Positions 6,932 to 14,026 of a stretch of DNA of 21,073 nt are shown here, piece after piece. Below the pieces are notes generated by a model. That model was not told the DNA's origin. It saw only the letters and a program-made list of their open reading frames with translations, and did no database searches. The position numbers and the translations under genes are program-made. Numbering within the stretch: position 1 is the first letter of the stretch; the number at the start of each line of letters is the position of its first letter. The stretch spans positions 1-21,073 of the forward strand of contig DATKTT010000270.1 in NCBI GenBank assembly GCA_035530955.1, in the 5' to 3' direction. This stretch comes from Williamwhitmania sp035530955 (GTDB lineage: Bacteria > Bacteroidota > Bacteroidia > Bacteroidales > Williamwhitmaniaceae).

Positions 6932-7184
6932 ATCTATATTAACAACAATAGGTTCCTACAAATTCGTTTGGCGGGCCTCAACTCTATTTTTAATAGTGCT
7001 ATCTTTTTCTGTAGCCAGTAACTTTGTCACCTGTCACCAATAGGGGCTAAAGTGTTTAGGGATAAGGCCACCAACTATGGGCCGATGGGGTGCTACCTCT
7101 CAACCTCCTGTTTTTCTAAACTATTACTGTGCCGCTGATGTTATACCTTCCGTCCTATAGATTGTTAAACATAAAGTATTGCAA

Positions 7185-8606
7185 ATGAAAGTTCTCCTCA
7201 CCGGAGCAACCGGTTATATTGCCCAACGATTGCTGCCCGTACTGCTTCAAAATGGCCATCAGGTGGTTTGCTGTGTGCGCGATAGTAAGCGGTTTAACTA
7301 CCATGGCTATCCCACCGAAAACCTGAGCGTTGTGGAGGTGGACTTTTTGAATAGGGAGACCTTGAGCAATATACCCATCGACATTGATGTGGCCTACTAC
7401 CTCATTCACTCCATGGCCACGCAGGGGGGCGACTTTGGCGAAATGGAGCAGCAGTGCGCCCTCAACTACCGCGAGCGTGTGGAGCAAACCAACGCCAAGC
7501 AGGTGATCTACCTAAGCGGCATTGTAAACGATGACGCGCTCTCCAAGCATCTCGCCTCGAGGAAAAACGTGGAGGATATTCTATCGGAAGGGAGCTTTGC
7601 ACTGACCACCTTGCGCGCGGGCATAATTGTGGGCTCGGGCAGCGCATCGTTCGAAATTATTCGCGACCTGGTGGAGAAGTTGCCCGTAATGGTAACGCCA
7701 CGATGGTTAAAAACTCGCACGCAACCCATTGCCATTCGAAATGTGGTGGAGTTTCTGAGCGGGGTGATGGGCAATACGGAAACCTATAACCGAAGCTTCG
7801 ATATTGGTGGCCCCGATATTCTTAGCTACAAGGAGATGCTCCTACAATTTGCCAAAATACGGGGTCTGAAGCGACGGATATTGGTGGTGCCGGTAATGAC
7901 TCCGAAAGTATCGTCCTACTGGCTTTACTTTGTTACCGCAACCTCCTTTACGCTGGCGCAGAATCTGGTTAATAGCATGAAGGTGGAGGTGGTGTGCCAA
8001 CCCAACAACCTTGCTGCCATTCTCGGCATTTCTCTCATCGATTACCAAACCTCCATTCGGCTGGCTTTCGATAGGATTGAGCAAAATCAGGTGCTTTCGA
8101 GCTGGAAGGATGCGCAAACCAGCACGCTGCTGCAAAAGGGTATTTCGCACTTTGTGGAGGTTCCTGTCAACGGCTGCTATAAGGATATACGCAATGTGCC
8201 TGTGGCCGATACCAGCGCGGCACTCCAGCGAATTTGGGCCATCGGTGGAAAAACGGGCTGGTACTATGGCAATTGGTTATGGGAAATTCGCGGCTTTCTC
8301 GATCAGCTCTGGGGCGGCGTGGGCATGCGACGTGGTCGGAAGAGCGATACCGATATTGCGGCAGGGGAGGCTTTGGACTTTTGGAGGGTGCTGCTGGCCA
8401 ACCGGGCAGAAAAGCGATTGCTGCTCTATGCCGAGATGAAGCTGCCCGGCGAGGCTTGGCTGGAGTTTAGGATAGAGAATAACGTGCTTACCCAAACGGC
8501 TACCTTTCGACCGCTTGGGCTACTCGGTAGGGCATATTGGTATGCGGTATTGCCCCTGCATGGCTTCATATTCAGAGGAATGTCAAAGCGGTTGGCTAAA
8601 GGTTGA
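7185..8606 (+). CDS. SDR-type NAD(P)-binding oxidoreductase/epimerase with C-terminal DUF2867-like domain
   Basis: A 473-residue cytoplasmic protein. The N-terminal Rossmann domain starts MKVLLTGATGYIAQRLLPVL with the GxxGxxA dinucleotide-binding motif at residues 7-13. It continues with an atypical-SDR pattern (VAYYLIHSM, VIYLSGIV, TLRAGIIVGSGSASFEIIRDL) that corresponds to the NAD(P)H-binding epimerase-like group. The C-terminal ~170 residues (from about 300) contain GKTGWYYGNWLWEIRGFLDQ, ALDFWRVLLA and the closing YWYAVLPLHGFIFRGM, which match the DUF2867 domain usually fused to such SDRs (family knowledge). The ATG at 7185 gives the standard beginning; an in-frame TTG at 7179 is less likely. 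The gene stands alone between repeat-rich regions. The substrate is unknown. Confidence 0.87.
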   Translation: MKVLLTGATGYIAQRLLPVLLQNGHQVVCCVRDSKRFNYHGYPTENLSVVEVDFLNRETLSNIPIDIDVAYYLIHSMATQGGDFGEMEQQCALNYRERVEQTNAKQVIYLSGIVNDDALSKHLASRKNVEDILSEGSFALTTLRAGIIVGSGSASFEIIRDLVEKLPVMVTPRWLKTRTQPIAIRNVVEFLSGVMGNTETYNRSFDIGGPDILSYKEMLLQFAKIRGLKRRILVVPVMTPKVSSYWLYFVTATSFTLAQNLVNSMKVEVVCQPNNLAAILGISLIDYQTSIRLAFDRIEQNQVLSSWKDAQTSTLLQKGISHFVEVPVNGCYKDIRNVPVADTSAALQRIWAIGGKTGWYYGNWLWEIRGFLDQLWGGVGMRRGRKSDTDIAAGEALDFWRVLLANRAEKRLLLYAEMKLPGEAWLEFRIENNVLTQTATFRPLGLLGRAYWYAVLPLHGFIFRGMSKRLAKG

Positions 8607-8637
8607 TTGGGGGTATTGCTGTTTTCCATCTCCGTAT

Positions 8638-8670
8638 GAATTGTGGGTTATGCTGTTTCCATTGGTAAAT
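8638..8670 (-). repeat. Truncated REP remnant
   Basis: GAATTGTGGGTTATGCTG, followed by TTTCCATTGG, closely matches the right end and 3' flank of REP unit 3 (6552-6583: GAATCGTGGGCTATGCTA, then TTTCATTGG). The left arm is too decayed to recognise. It shows that at least two copies share this particular flank. Confidence 0.5.
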
Positions 8671-8697
8671 GGAGGTAGTTTCAGCGGAATAAAGAGA

Positions 8698-8760
8698 AAT
8701 GGATGAATCCATTTTGCGATATCATTGCCTTGCATACCCACGGTTAAAACCGTGGGCTAT
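8698..8760 (-). repeat. REP unit 4 (orientation A)
   Basis: The palindrome AATGGATGAATCCATT (8698-8713) is followed by a 23-base spacer, the perfect outer palindrome CCCACGGTTAAAACCGTGGG (8737-8756) and CTAT. The flank GACGGAGCGTTGAA resembles the flanks of units 2 and 6. Confidence 0.9.
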
Positions 8761-8883
8761 GACGGAGCGTTGAAGATCGGGGCTATTTTTTGGTGTAGTG
8801 TAAACCATTATTCTAAAAGGAAATATCCTTAACTTGCCTTGGGCGGTTGAAATATTTTATTTGTGCTAGAGTCATAGTGCCCT

Positions 8884-8947
8884 ATAGCCCACGGTTTTAA
8901 CCGTGGGTAAGATGATGCCCAAAAGGCGTTTAACCGTTTTAACGGTT
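8884..8947 (+). repeat. REP unit 5 (orientation B, left side of transposase)
   Basis: The perfect outer palindrome CCCACGGTTTTAACCGTGGG (8888-8907) is followed by a 24-base spacer and the perfect inner palindrome AACCGTTTTAACGGTT (8932-8947). It ends 27 bases before the transposase ATG. Confidence 0.92.
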
Positions 8948-8974
8948 TTATTAGAAATTAATTACCATAACGCC

Positions 8975-9412
8975 ATGCCACATTCATACAACAAAATATG
9001 GGTACATGCCATATGGTCAACCAAGGAGCGATTGCCTCTAATCAGGCCGGAGGTGGAAATGCCACTGTTTAGCTTTATCCAAAACCAGCTTAAGGGGCTT
9101 GGTTGCCCTGTTCGCATTGTAAATGGCATACCCGACCATGTGCACTGCTTGTTTCTGCTCAGTATGGAGCGTTCCGTTGCTGAAATTGTCAAGCAAATTA
9201 AAGGGAGCAGCTCTCACTTTATTAATCAGCAAGAAATGCTGGACGCGAAATTTGCATGGCAAACAGGCTATGCAGCTTATTCGGTTAGTGAATCGCTTGT
9301 GGATAAGGTTTTTGAATATATCAAGAATCAAAAGCAGCACCATTTAAGAAGATCTTTTCTTGATGAGTATGATGAGCTTATTAAACTCCATAATGCATCT
9401 AGGAATAGCTAG
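8975..9412 (+). CDS. REP-associated tyrosine transposase (RAYT, IS200/IS605-like Y1 HUH nuclease)
   Basis: A 145-residue single-domain transposase. The HUH metal-binding motif is PDHVHCLF (His 55, His 57), and the catalytic helix is FEYIKNQKQHH with the nucleophile Tyr 115 and Gln 119. The family signature FAWQTGYAAYSVS is also present. All catalytic residues are intact. RAYTs nick single-stranded REP hairpins and are thought to spread REP sequences around genomes (family knowledge). The frame extends upstream to 8903, but that start lies inside REP unit 5; the ATG at 8975, giving MPHSYNKIW, is where relatives begin. The stop is one base before the AATGGAT arm of REP unit 6. There is no tnpB partner. 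Confidence 0.9.
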   Translation: MPHSYNKIWVHAIWSTKERLPLIRPEVEMPLFSFIQNQLKGLGCPVRIVNGIPDHVHCLFLLSMERSVAEIVKQIKGSSSHFINQQEMLDAKFAWQTGYAAYSVSESLVDKVFEYIKNQKQHHLRRSFLDEYDELIKLHNASRNS

Positions 9413-9413
9413 A

Positions 9414-9475
9414 AATGGATTAATCTTAAGGTTTTGCTGCTGCATTGAGTACCCACGGTTAAAACCGTGGGCTAT
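9414..9475 (-). repeat. REP unit 6 (orientation A, right side of transposase)
   Basis: The inner palindrome is AATGGATTAATCTT, with two bases missing from its right arm. The outer palindrome CCCACGGTTAAAACCGTGGG (9452-9471) is perfect and is followed by CTATGACGG. It starts one base after the transposase stop codon and mirrors unit 5. Confidence 0.88.
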
Positions 9476-9490
9476 GACGGCTCGTTGAAA

Positions 9491-9530
9491 CTGTTCCTGG
9501 AATTGTTTGCTGCATCCCCGAAGTGGTTTT
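9491..9530 (+). repeat. Decayed fragment of the 21-bp minisatellite
   Basis: About two units remain. Aligned by eye without gaps to units 14-15 of the array at 6898-6930, roughly 27 of 33 positions agree; shared blocks are GTTCC, GGAA, GTTTGC, GCAT and CCCGAAG. It follows REP unit 6 after a 15-base flank, in the same orientation as the main array follows REP unit 3. Confidence 0.55.
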
Positions 9531-9618
9531 AGATTAAATACGGTGGGTGCGCTACCGCACAACTCCAATCTTCGGACCTCCGTTTTTCCCCTATCACTTT
9601 TTAAAGATTTAGAAAACA

Positions 9619-9661
9619 GCCAAATGCCCCATTGGCATTCTGGCATATTGGCACATTTTTT
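9619..9661 (+). terminator. Candidate intrinsic terminator
   Basis: GCCAAATGCC (9619-9628) can pair with GGCATATTGGC (9642-9652), with one bulge and a 13-base loop. Six T residues follow at 9656-9661. It would end plus-strand transcripts from the transposase locus before the ABC permease gene. Confidence 0.4.
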
Positions 9662-9937
9662 CCGTCTTTGGACTTTCTAGATTGTTCGTTTTTAAGCACC
9701 ATGTGTAACGTTTCCGAACAGTAAGCACAGGGGAAAAAATTTACAAATAATTATTAATCATGGTTTTGACGTGTTCGGCATTTTAGCTGTTAATTCGAAG
9801 GATGTGGTGCATTTTTAGCCAAGGACATATTGCAAGATGCTGATTATTTGAACTCTTTATATAGAATTGTGGCTTTTGCCCAAGAAGAGGGTGTGTGAGT
9901 TAGAGGATAAGACGACATTCATACAATATTGGCAGCC

Positions 9938-12352
9938 ATGAATAATCACAACATCATCATTGCAGTTCGCAACATCAACAAGTATTGGAAATACTCGCTG
10001 ATAAACATTAGCGGATTGGCCATTGGCATTGCATGTGTAATATTCATTGTGCTTTACATCAACGATGAATCAAAGTATGATAAGTTTAATGCCAAGGCTG
10101 ACCGTATCTACCGAGTAAATCGGTTGTATAACTCCAACAACGTGAATGAGGATGCTGCTACCATGGAGTTTCCTTGTGCTCCGGCGTTGGAATTCGATTA
10201 TCCCGATATTGTTGAAAGGGCTGTGCGCTTTTTCAACTTCATGCGCGATGATATATTCGTTGAGTACGCGAAGGACAGCAACGAGGTGGTTCGGTTCAAC
10301 GATAAGGGCTTCTTCCTTGTTGACTCTACCGTTTTCGATGTCTTCTCGCTCCCATTTGTGGAGGGCGATTCTAGAACGGCTCTCGACCGTCCCAACACCA
10401 TTGTAATTACCGAGTCAACGGCCATGCGATACTTTGGCAATGAATCGCCCATTGGAAAAACGCTTCGAATAGAGGAGGGGGTAAACTTTGAGGTCACCGG
10501 GGTTATTAAGGATATTCCTTCTCAATCGCACTTTAAGATTAACTTTCTAGCTTCGCTCACTACCTTTCGATTGCTGGCTGGTGGAAGGCTTCCACAAACG
10601 TGGATTTGGAATCCTTGCTGGACATACGTGCTCCTTAGACCTGGAATTACTCAGCAAATGCTCGATGCCAAGTTTCCCCAGTTCTACAAAAATCACTATG
10701 ACGATCTTAAGGACCAGGATGTAAAAATTTACCTGCAGCCGCTAACCGATATTCACCTGAAGTCGCATCATGTATATGAAATGCACCAGAACGGCAACAG
10801 CATGTACATCTATATTCTTTCAATTATCGCTGCTATTGTTTTGCTGATGGCTTGCATTAACTTCATGAACTTGGTAACGGCTAAATCGGCAGGAAGAGCC
10901 AAGGAGATTGGGATTAAGAAGGTGTTTGGAGGAAACCGTGCGCAGCTAGCACGACAGTTTTTGGGCGAAGCTATCTTTCAAACCTATATCGGGTTAATCT
11001 TTGCAATTGTAATTGTAGAGCTGTTGCTGCCAAGTTTTAATAGCTTTACGGGGAAAAGTATTGAGGAAGGTGCTCTGTTTCATCCAATATCAATAGCCTA
11101 CCTAGTTTTTCTAGGTCTCATTGTAGGTGTGCTTGCCGGAGCCTATCCCGCTTTTTACCTCTCCTCGTTTCAGCCGCTAGCGGTACTAAAAGGAAGACTT
11201 TCGGCTGGTTCCCGATCGTCCGTTGCGCGAAAGGTGCTGGTTGTTGTTCAGTTTACCATTTCCATAAGCCTAATAATTGGCACCATGGTGGTCTTCTCGC
11301 AGCTCAACTTCCTCCGAAACGCTGAGTTGGGGTTCAAAAAGGATCACATCATCACCGTTCAGCGAACAGGGCAAATGTTCCAAAACTATGAGGCATTTAA
11401 ACAGGAACTACTCAAGAACAAGGATATTCAATATGTGACAGGATCTGAAGATGTATTGGGGGTGAACCATAACACACGGGCTTATGAAGTTGAGGGTCTT
11501 ACGGCTGCTGGTCAAAACTTCTATATTCCAACGTTTTTGGTGGATTGGGATTTTCTGGAAACCTTCGGTATTAAGGTTGTTTCGGGTCGTGGATTCGACC
11601 GGAGATTCCCTAGCGACACGGTTAACGCCGTAATGATTAATGAGCACATGGCCAAGAATTTGGGGTGGACCAATGAATCGGCCATTGGGCGTTGGGTAAA
11701 ATCGCAGGATGGTAATGAGCGGGTGATTGGAGTTTTCCGTGATTTCAATGCCATGTCGCTCCATCGACCAGTGAATAACTTTATTCTCGACATGTTCCGC
11801 AGACCAGCCGTGTTTGCAAACGTTATTGCCATTAGGGTGAATTCCGATAACTATCCTGAGTTGATTAAGTTTATTGAGGAGAAGTGGAAACAGTTTAACC
11901 CGACTCGGCCATTTGAATATAGGATACTCAATTCGCAGCTGCAGGCTCTCTACTCCGATGAGGATCGATTTGGCAAATTTTCGCTCATGCTTACGCTGCT
12001 AGCCATTATGATTGCGAGCTTGGGGTTGATAGGGCTAACCCTGTTTCTTGCTGAGCAGCGGACCCGTGAAATTGGAATTCGTAGGGTATTAGGTGCAACA
12101 ACAATGAATATTGTAAGACTATTGTTTAGCGAGTTTACACTGCTGCTGCTTATTTCCAACATTATTGCTTGGCCAATAACTTACTTTATTACCACGCGCT
12201 GGCTTGAGACTTTTTCACGACACATTCTAACTCCGTGGGGGCTGTATGCGTCTGCAACAATCTTTACGTTGCTCCTTGCCCTAGTCGTTACTGGTTACCA
12301 TGCCATTCGTACTGCACACCTCAATCCTGCCAAAACACTCAAATACGAGTAA
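9938..12352 (+). CDS. FtsX/MacB-type ABC transporter permease, orphan
   Basis: An 804-residue inner-membrane protein with two copies of the MacB_PCD-FtsX arrangement. The first transmembrane helix is near residues 20-42 (LINISGLAIGIACVIFIVLY), followed by a large periplasmic domain. A TM block near 280-455 contains AKEIGIKKVFGG, then comes a second periplasmic domain. The final TM block (about 675-800) contains TREIGIRRVLGAT. The two EIGI(K/R) coupling motifs are where such permeases contact their ATPase (family knowledge). No ATPase or adaptor gene is adjacent, so the protein must use a partner encoded elsewhere. Such permeases are numerous in Bacteroidota and are linked to peptide or antimicrobial export or to mechanotransmission. 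The ATG at 9938 is preferred over a TTG at 9929. Confidence 0.9.
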   Translation: MNNHNIIIAVRNINKYWKYSLINISGLAIGIACVIFIVLYINDESKYDKFNAKADRIYRVNRLYNSNNVNEDAATMEFPCAPALEFDYPDIVERAVRFFNFMRDDIFVEYAKDSNEVVRFNDKGFFLVDSTVFDVFSLPFVEGDSRTALDRPNTIVITESTAMRYFGNESPIGKTLRIEEGVNFEVTGVIKDIPSQSHFKINFLASLTTFRLLAGGRLPQTWIWNPCWTYVLLRPGITQQMLDAKFPQFYKNHYDDLKDQDVKIYLQPLTDIHLKSHHVYEMHQNGNSMYIYILSIIAAIVLLMACINFMNLVTAKSAGRAKEIGIKKVFGGNRAQLARQFLGEAIFQTYIGLIFAIVIVELLLPSFNSFTGKSIEEGALFHPISIAYLVFLGLIVGVLAGAYPAFYLSSFQPLAVLKGRLSAGSRSSVARKVLVVVQFTISISLIIGTMVVFSQLNFLRNAELGFKKDHIITVQRTGQMFQNYEAFKQELLKNKDIQYVTGSEDVLGVNHNTRAYEVEGLTAAGQNFYIPTFLVDWDFLETFGIKVVSGRGFDRRFPSDTVNAVMINEHMAKNLGWTNESAIGRWVKSQDGNERVIGVFRDFNAMSLHRPVNNFILDMFRRPAVFANVIAIRVNSDNYPELIKFIEEKWKQFNPTRPFEYRILNSQLQALYSDEDRFGKFSLMLTLLAIMIASLGLIGLTLFLAEQRTREIGIRRVLGATTMNIVRLLFSEFTLLLLISNIIAWPITYFITTRWLETFSRHILTPWGLYASATIFTLLLALVVTGYHAIRTAHLNPAKTLKYE

Positions 12353-12709
12353 GGCAAAGCGTTTAAAGGGAAGAATAATTGCATTAAAATCGAATACTTA
12401 TTATATAAGATAAAGGTGATGAAGAGCAGTGCGGCCTTCACTAGATTGGGTTGGATGTAATGGAATGTGAATACCCATAGTTTTAACCGTGGGTAATGAA
12501 GACAATCTCATTTCTCACTGGCAAGGTTCATAACTGGTGATAGAGATTAGATGTCGATTTCCTCTAAGTATTTAAGGCATCCCGAAAACAAATAGGCAGA
12601 AGACTATAGGTAGGCGCTTTTAACTTACGAAGTCCCAACCTCCATTGATTGTATGCAGTTGAAATCCACCAATTGTCTCATTGACAGTATTGGCAAATTG
12701 CCCCGACTG
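12353..12709. other. Convergent intergenic region with decayed REP unit 7
   Basis: 357 bases between two converging genes. It holds the degenerate REP unit 7 (12474-12493). A weak inverted repeat (CCAAT..GTC, 5-base loop, GAC..ATTGG) at 12669-12693 lies about 20 bases beyond the end of the tolC-like gene on the minus strand and has no clear T-run. Nothing else is recognised. Confidence 0.5.
12474..12493 (+). repeat. REP unit 7 (orientation B, degenerate)
   Basis: CCCATAGTTTTAACCGTGGG keeps most of the outer palindrome, with two unpaired positions in the left arm. No second palindrome is recognisable 24 bases downstream. This is the most decayed of the seven copies. Confidence 0.65.
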
Positions 12710-14026
12710 CTACGGCATCACCACGGCGCCCATGAGCACCTGCAGTTCTACCTCGGCAGTCTTGGCCTGTAGCTGGGCGTTGAGGTAGCGATATTCGGCA
12801 TCGAGGTAGCGGTTTTGGGCATCGCGCAGCTCTAGGTCGCTAAACACGCCAATCTTATACTTCTCGAGCGCAACCTCGGCGTTTATCTTGGCCATCTCCA
12901 CCGACTTTTTTCCAAGATCGACCAGCGCTACGGCTAGCCTCAAATCGTTAAAGAAGCTAACGGCCTCACCCTTCAGGTTGAGCGTGGTGGCCTGGTTCGA
13001 AAGGTCTTGGTTATCGCGCTGCAGGCGAGCATTCTTTATGGCTCGGTTAGCGTTCATCCCATTGAAGAGGGTGATGGAGGCCCCAAGTCCAAACGATGGG
13101 CCAAAGGAACGGTTAACCTCAGTAGATCCGTCGGGTGTGCTAACTCGGGAGTAGCTGTAGGCCGACGATAGGTTTATGGTTGGATAACGTTTTGCCTGTG
13201 CCTTTCGCACCGAGAGCTCCTTGGTGCGCAGATTCATCTTGGCAAGCAGCAACTCCTTATTCTGGGCTAGCAACTTGTCGAATATTTGGCTTAATTCTAT
13301 TTGCTGCGATTCGGGCATATCCGGTGCAACCTCAAACTCGGTTTCGGGGTCTCGACCCATTAGCTTGTTGAGGTTTACCTTTAAGTTTTGAACGTTATTG
13401 CTCTGCTGTAGCAGCTGGGCAGAGTCGGCCCTGAAGTCGACGTCGGCCTGCATGACTGCCAGCTGATAGCCGGCACCAATCTCAGCCTTTTCGCGGGCTA
13501 TGTTGAGCCTAGTGCGCGAAAGGTTTAGCACCACGCGGTAGTTGTCCTTCAGCTTCTCCTCCTGCACAATGGTGTAGTAACCCAAAATGGTTGACGAAAC
13601 GGCATCCTCCACCGCCATTTGGAGCGACAGGTCGCCCATCTGCTCCATGGTGGCATACTGTTCTCTGGTGGCAAACATGGCAAAACCGTCGAATAGCGTC
13701 CAACTCAGCTGTACTCCTGCTGCTTGGTTGTGGGTGGGGTAGGAGGAGTTAGCGTAGGAGGTGCCACCGGAATAGGTTTGGTTGAGATTGGAGAGGCTAT
13801 TGTTGGCAGAGGTATTTGCGTTTACTGTTGGGAGGAACCCTGCATTGCCAAGGCTGTTGTTGTTTTTGGCAATGGAAGCATCGTTGCGAGCCATTCTGAT
13901 GGAAAAGTTGTTTTCCAGCGTTTGCTTCACAGCCGTGCCAAGGCTAAGTGTATCCTGTGCTGAAACTACAACCGGCAGCATAATAAGCATCGCTGCCAGT
14001 TTAATGGTGTTAAGCTTACTCCTCAT
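12710..14026 (-). CDS. TolC-family outer membrane efflux channel
   Basis: A 438-residue outer-membrane factor of the OEP (PF02321) family. The signal peptide is MRSKLNTIKLAAMLIMLPVV, ending VSA, with likely cleavage before QDTLSLG. Two repeats of long helices and short strands follow. Family-like segments include NNFSIRMARND, GVQLSWTLFDGFA and RSFGPSFGLGASITLFNGMN, the last two being the strands of the barrel. The ATG at 14026 is preferred because it directly precedes the signal peptide; it overlaps the stop of the RND pump gene by 11 bases, which fits translational coupling. It is the last gene of the efflux operon and forms the exit duct across the outer membrane. Confidence 0.92.
   Translation of the reverse strand: MRSKLNTIKLAAMLIMLPVVVSAQDTLSLGTAVKQTLENNFSIRMARNDASIAKNNNSLGNAGFLPTVNANTSANNSLSNLNQTYSGGTSYANSSYPTHNQAAGVQLSWTLFDGFAMFATREQYATMEQMGDLSLQMAVEDAVSSTILGYYTIVQEEKLKDNYRVVLNLSRTRLNIAREKAEIGAGYQLAVMQADVDFRADSAQLLQQSNNVQNLKVNLNKLMGRDPETEFEVAPDMPESQQIELSQIFDKLLAQNKELLLAKMNLRTKELSVRKAQAKRYPTINLSSAYSYSRVSTPDGSTEVNRSFGPSFGLGASITLFNGMNANRAIKNARLQRDNQDLSNQATTLNLKGEAVSFFNDLRLAVALVDLGKKSVEMAKINAEVALEKYKIGVFSDLELRDAQNRYLDAEYRYLNAQLQAKTAEVELQVLMGAVVMP

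Larger units (their letters stand above)
6400..7184. other. Long intergenic region with REP unit 3 and a 21-bp minisatellite
   Basis: About 785 bases without a convincing gene. It holds a hairpin (6441-6471), REP unit 3 (6499-6564) and the tandem array (6623-6931). The remaining 250 bases before the oxidoreductase gene show nothing recognisable. Because 21 is a multiple of three, several frames stay open across the array. The longest runs from an ATG inside REP unit 3 (6500) to 7021 and would encode heptads of the AFPESFA type. I do not count it as a gene. Confidence 0.6.
8607..8974. other. Repeat-filled intergenic region upstream of the transposase
   Basis: 368 bases made mostly of repeats: a REP remnant (8638-8670), REP unit 4 (8698-8760), an A/T-rich spacer with partial similarity to sequence after unit 2, and REP unit 5 (8884-8947). 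The last 27 bases lead directly into the transposase start. No gene is seen. Confidence 0.6.
8884..9475 (+). mobile_element. RAYT gene bounded by mirror-image REP units
   Basis: The layout is outer hairpin, 24-base spacer, inner hairpin, transposase gene, inner hairpin, spacer, outer hairpin. The left half is REP unit 5 and the right half is REP unit 6 on the opposite strand. Total length is about 592 bases. The arrangement looks like an IS200/IS605-type element with subterminal hairpins, or a RAYT locus within an inverted REP pair. No flanking target-site signature was identified. Confidence 0.65.
9413..9937. other. Intergenic region between transposase and ABC permease
   Basis: 525 bases holding REP unit 6, a minisatellite-like fragment (9491-9530) and a candidate terminator (9619-9661). 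The last 270 bases are A/T-rich with no gene. TTATTTG near 9845-9851 is an imperfect -7 motif about 85 bases before the permease start. Confidence 0.55.

Noticed and set aside
6500..7021. 173-codon plus-strand frame across the minisatellite, encoding AFPESFA-type heptads
   Set aside because: Its only starts lie in or just after REP unit 3, no promoter or ribosome site is seen, and the tail after the array looks random. Open frames are expected when the repeat length is a multiple of three.
6639..7043. Arg-rich plus-strand frame across the same array
   Set aside because: It begins inside a repeat unit and is a by-product of the 21-base period; differences between units change amino acids more than in the other frame.
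8903..8974. Upstream extension of the transposase by 24 residues
   Set aside because: This stretch is the inner half of REP unit 5, and the family N-terminus begins at the ATG at 8975.
9633..9652. Three TGGCA direct repeats about 9 bases apart
   Set aside because: The stretch is short and better explained as part of the candidate terminator stem-loop.
12669..12693. Inverted repeat after the tolC-like gene as a terminator
   Set aside because: The stem is interrupted and no T-run follows on the minus strand.
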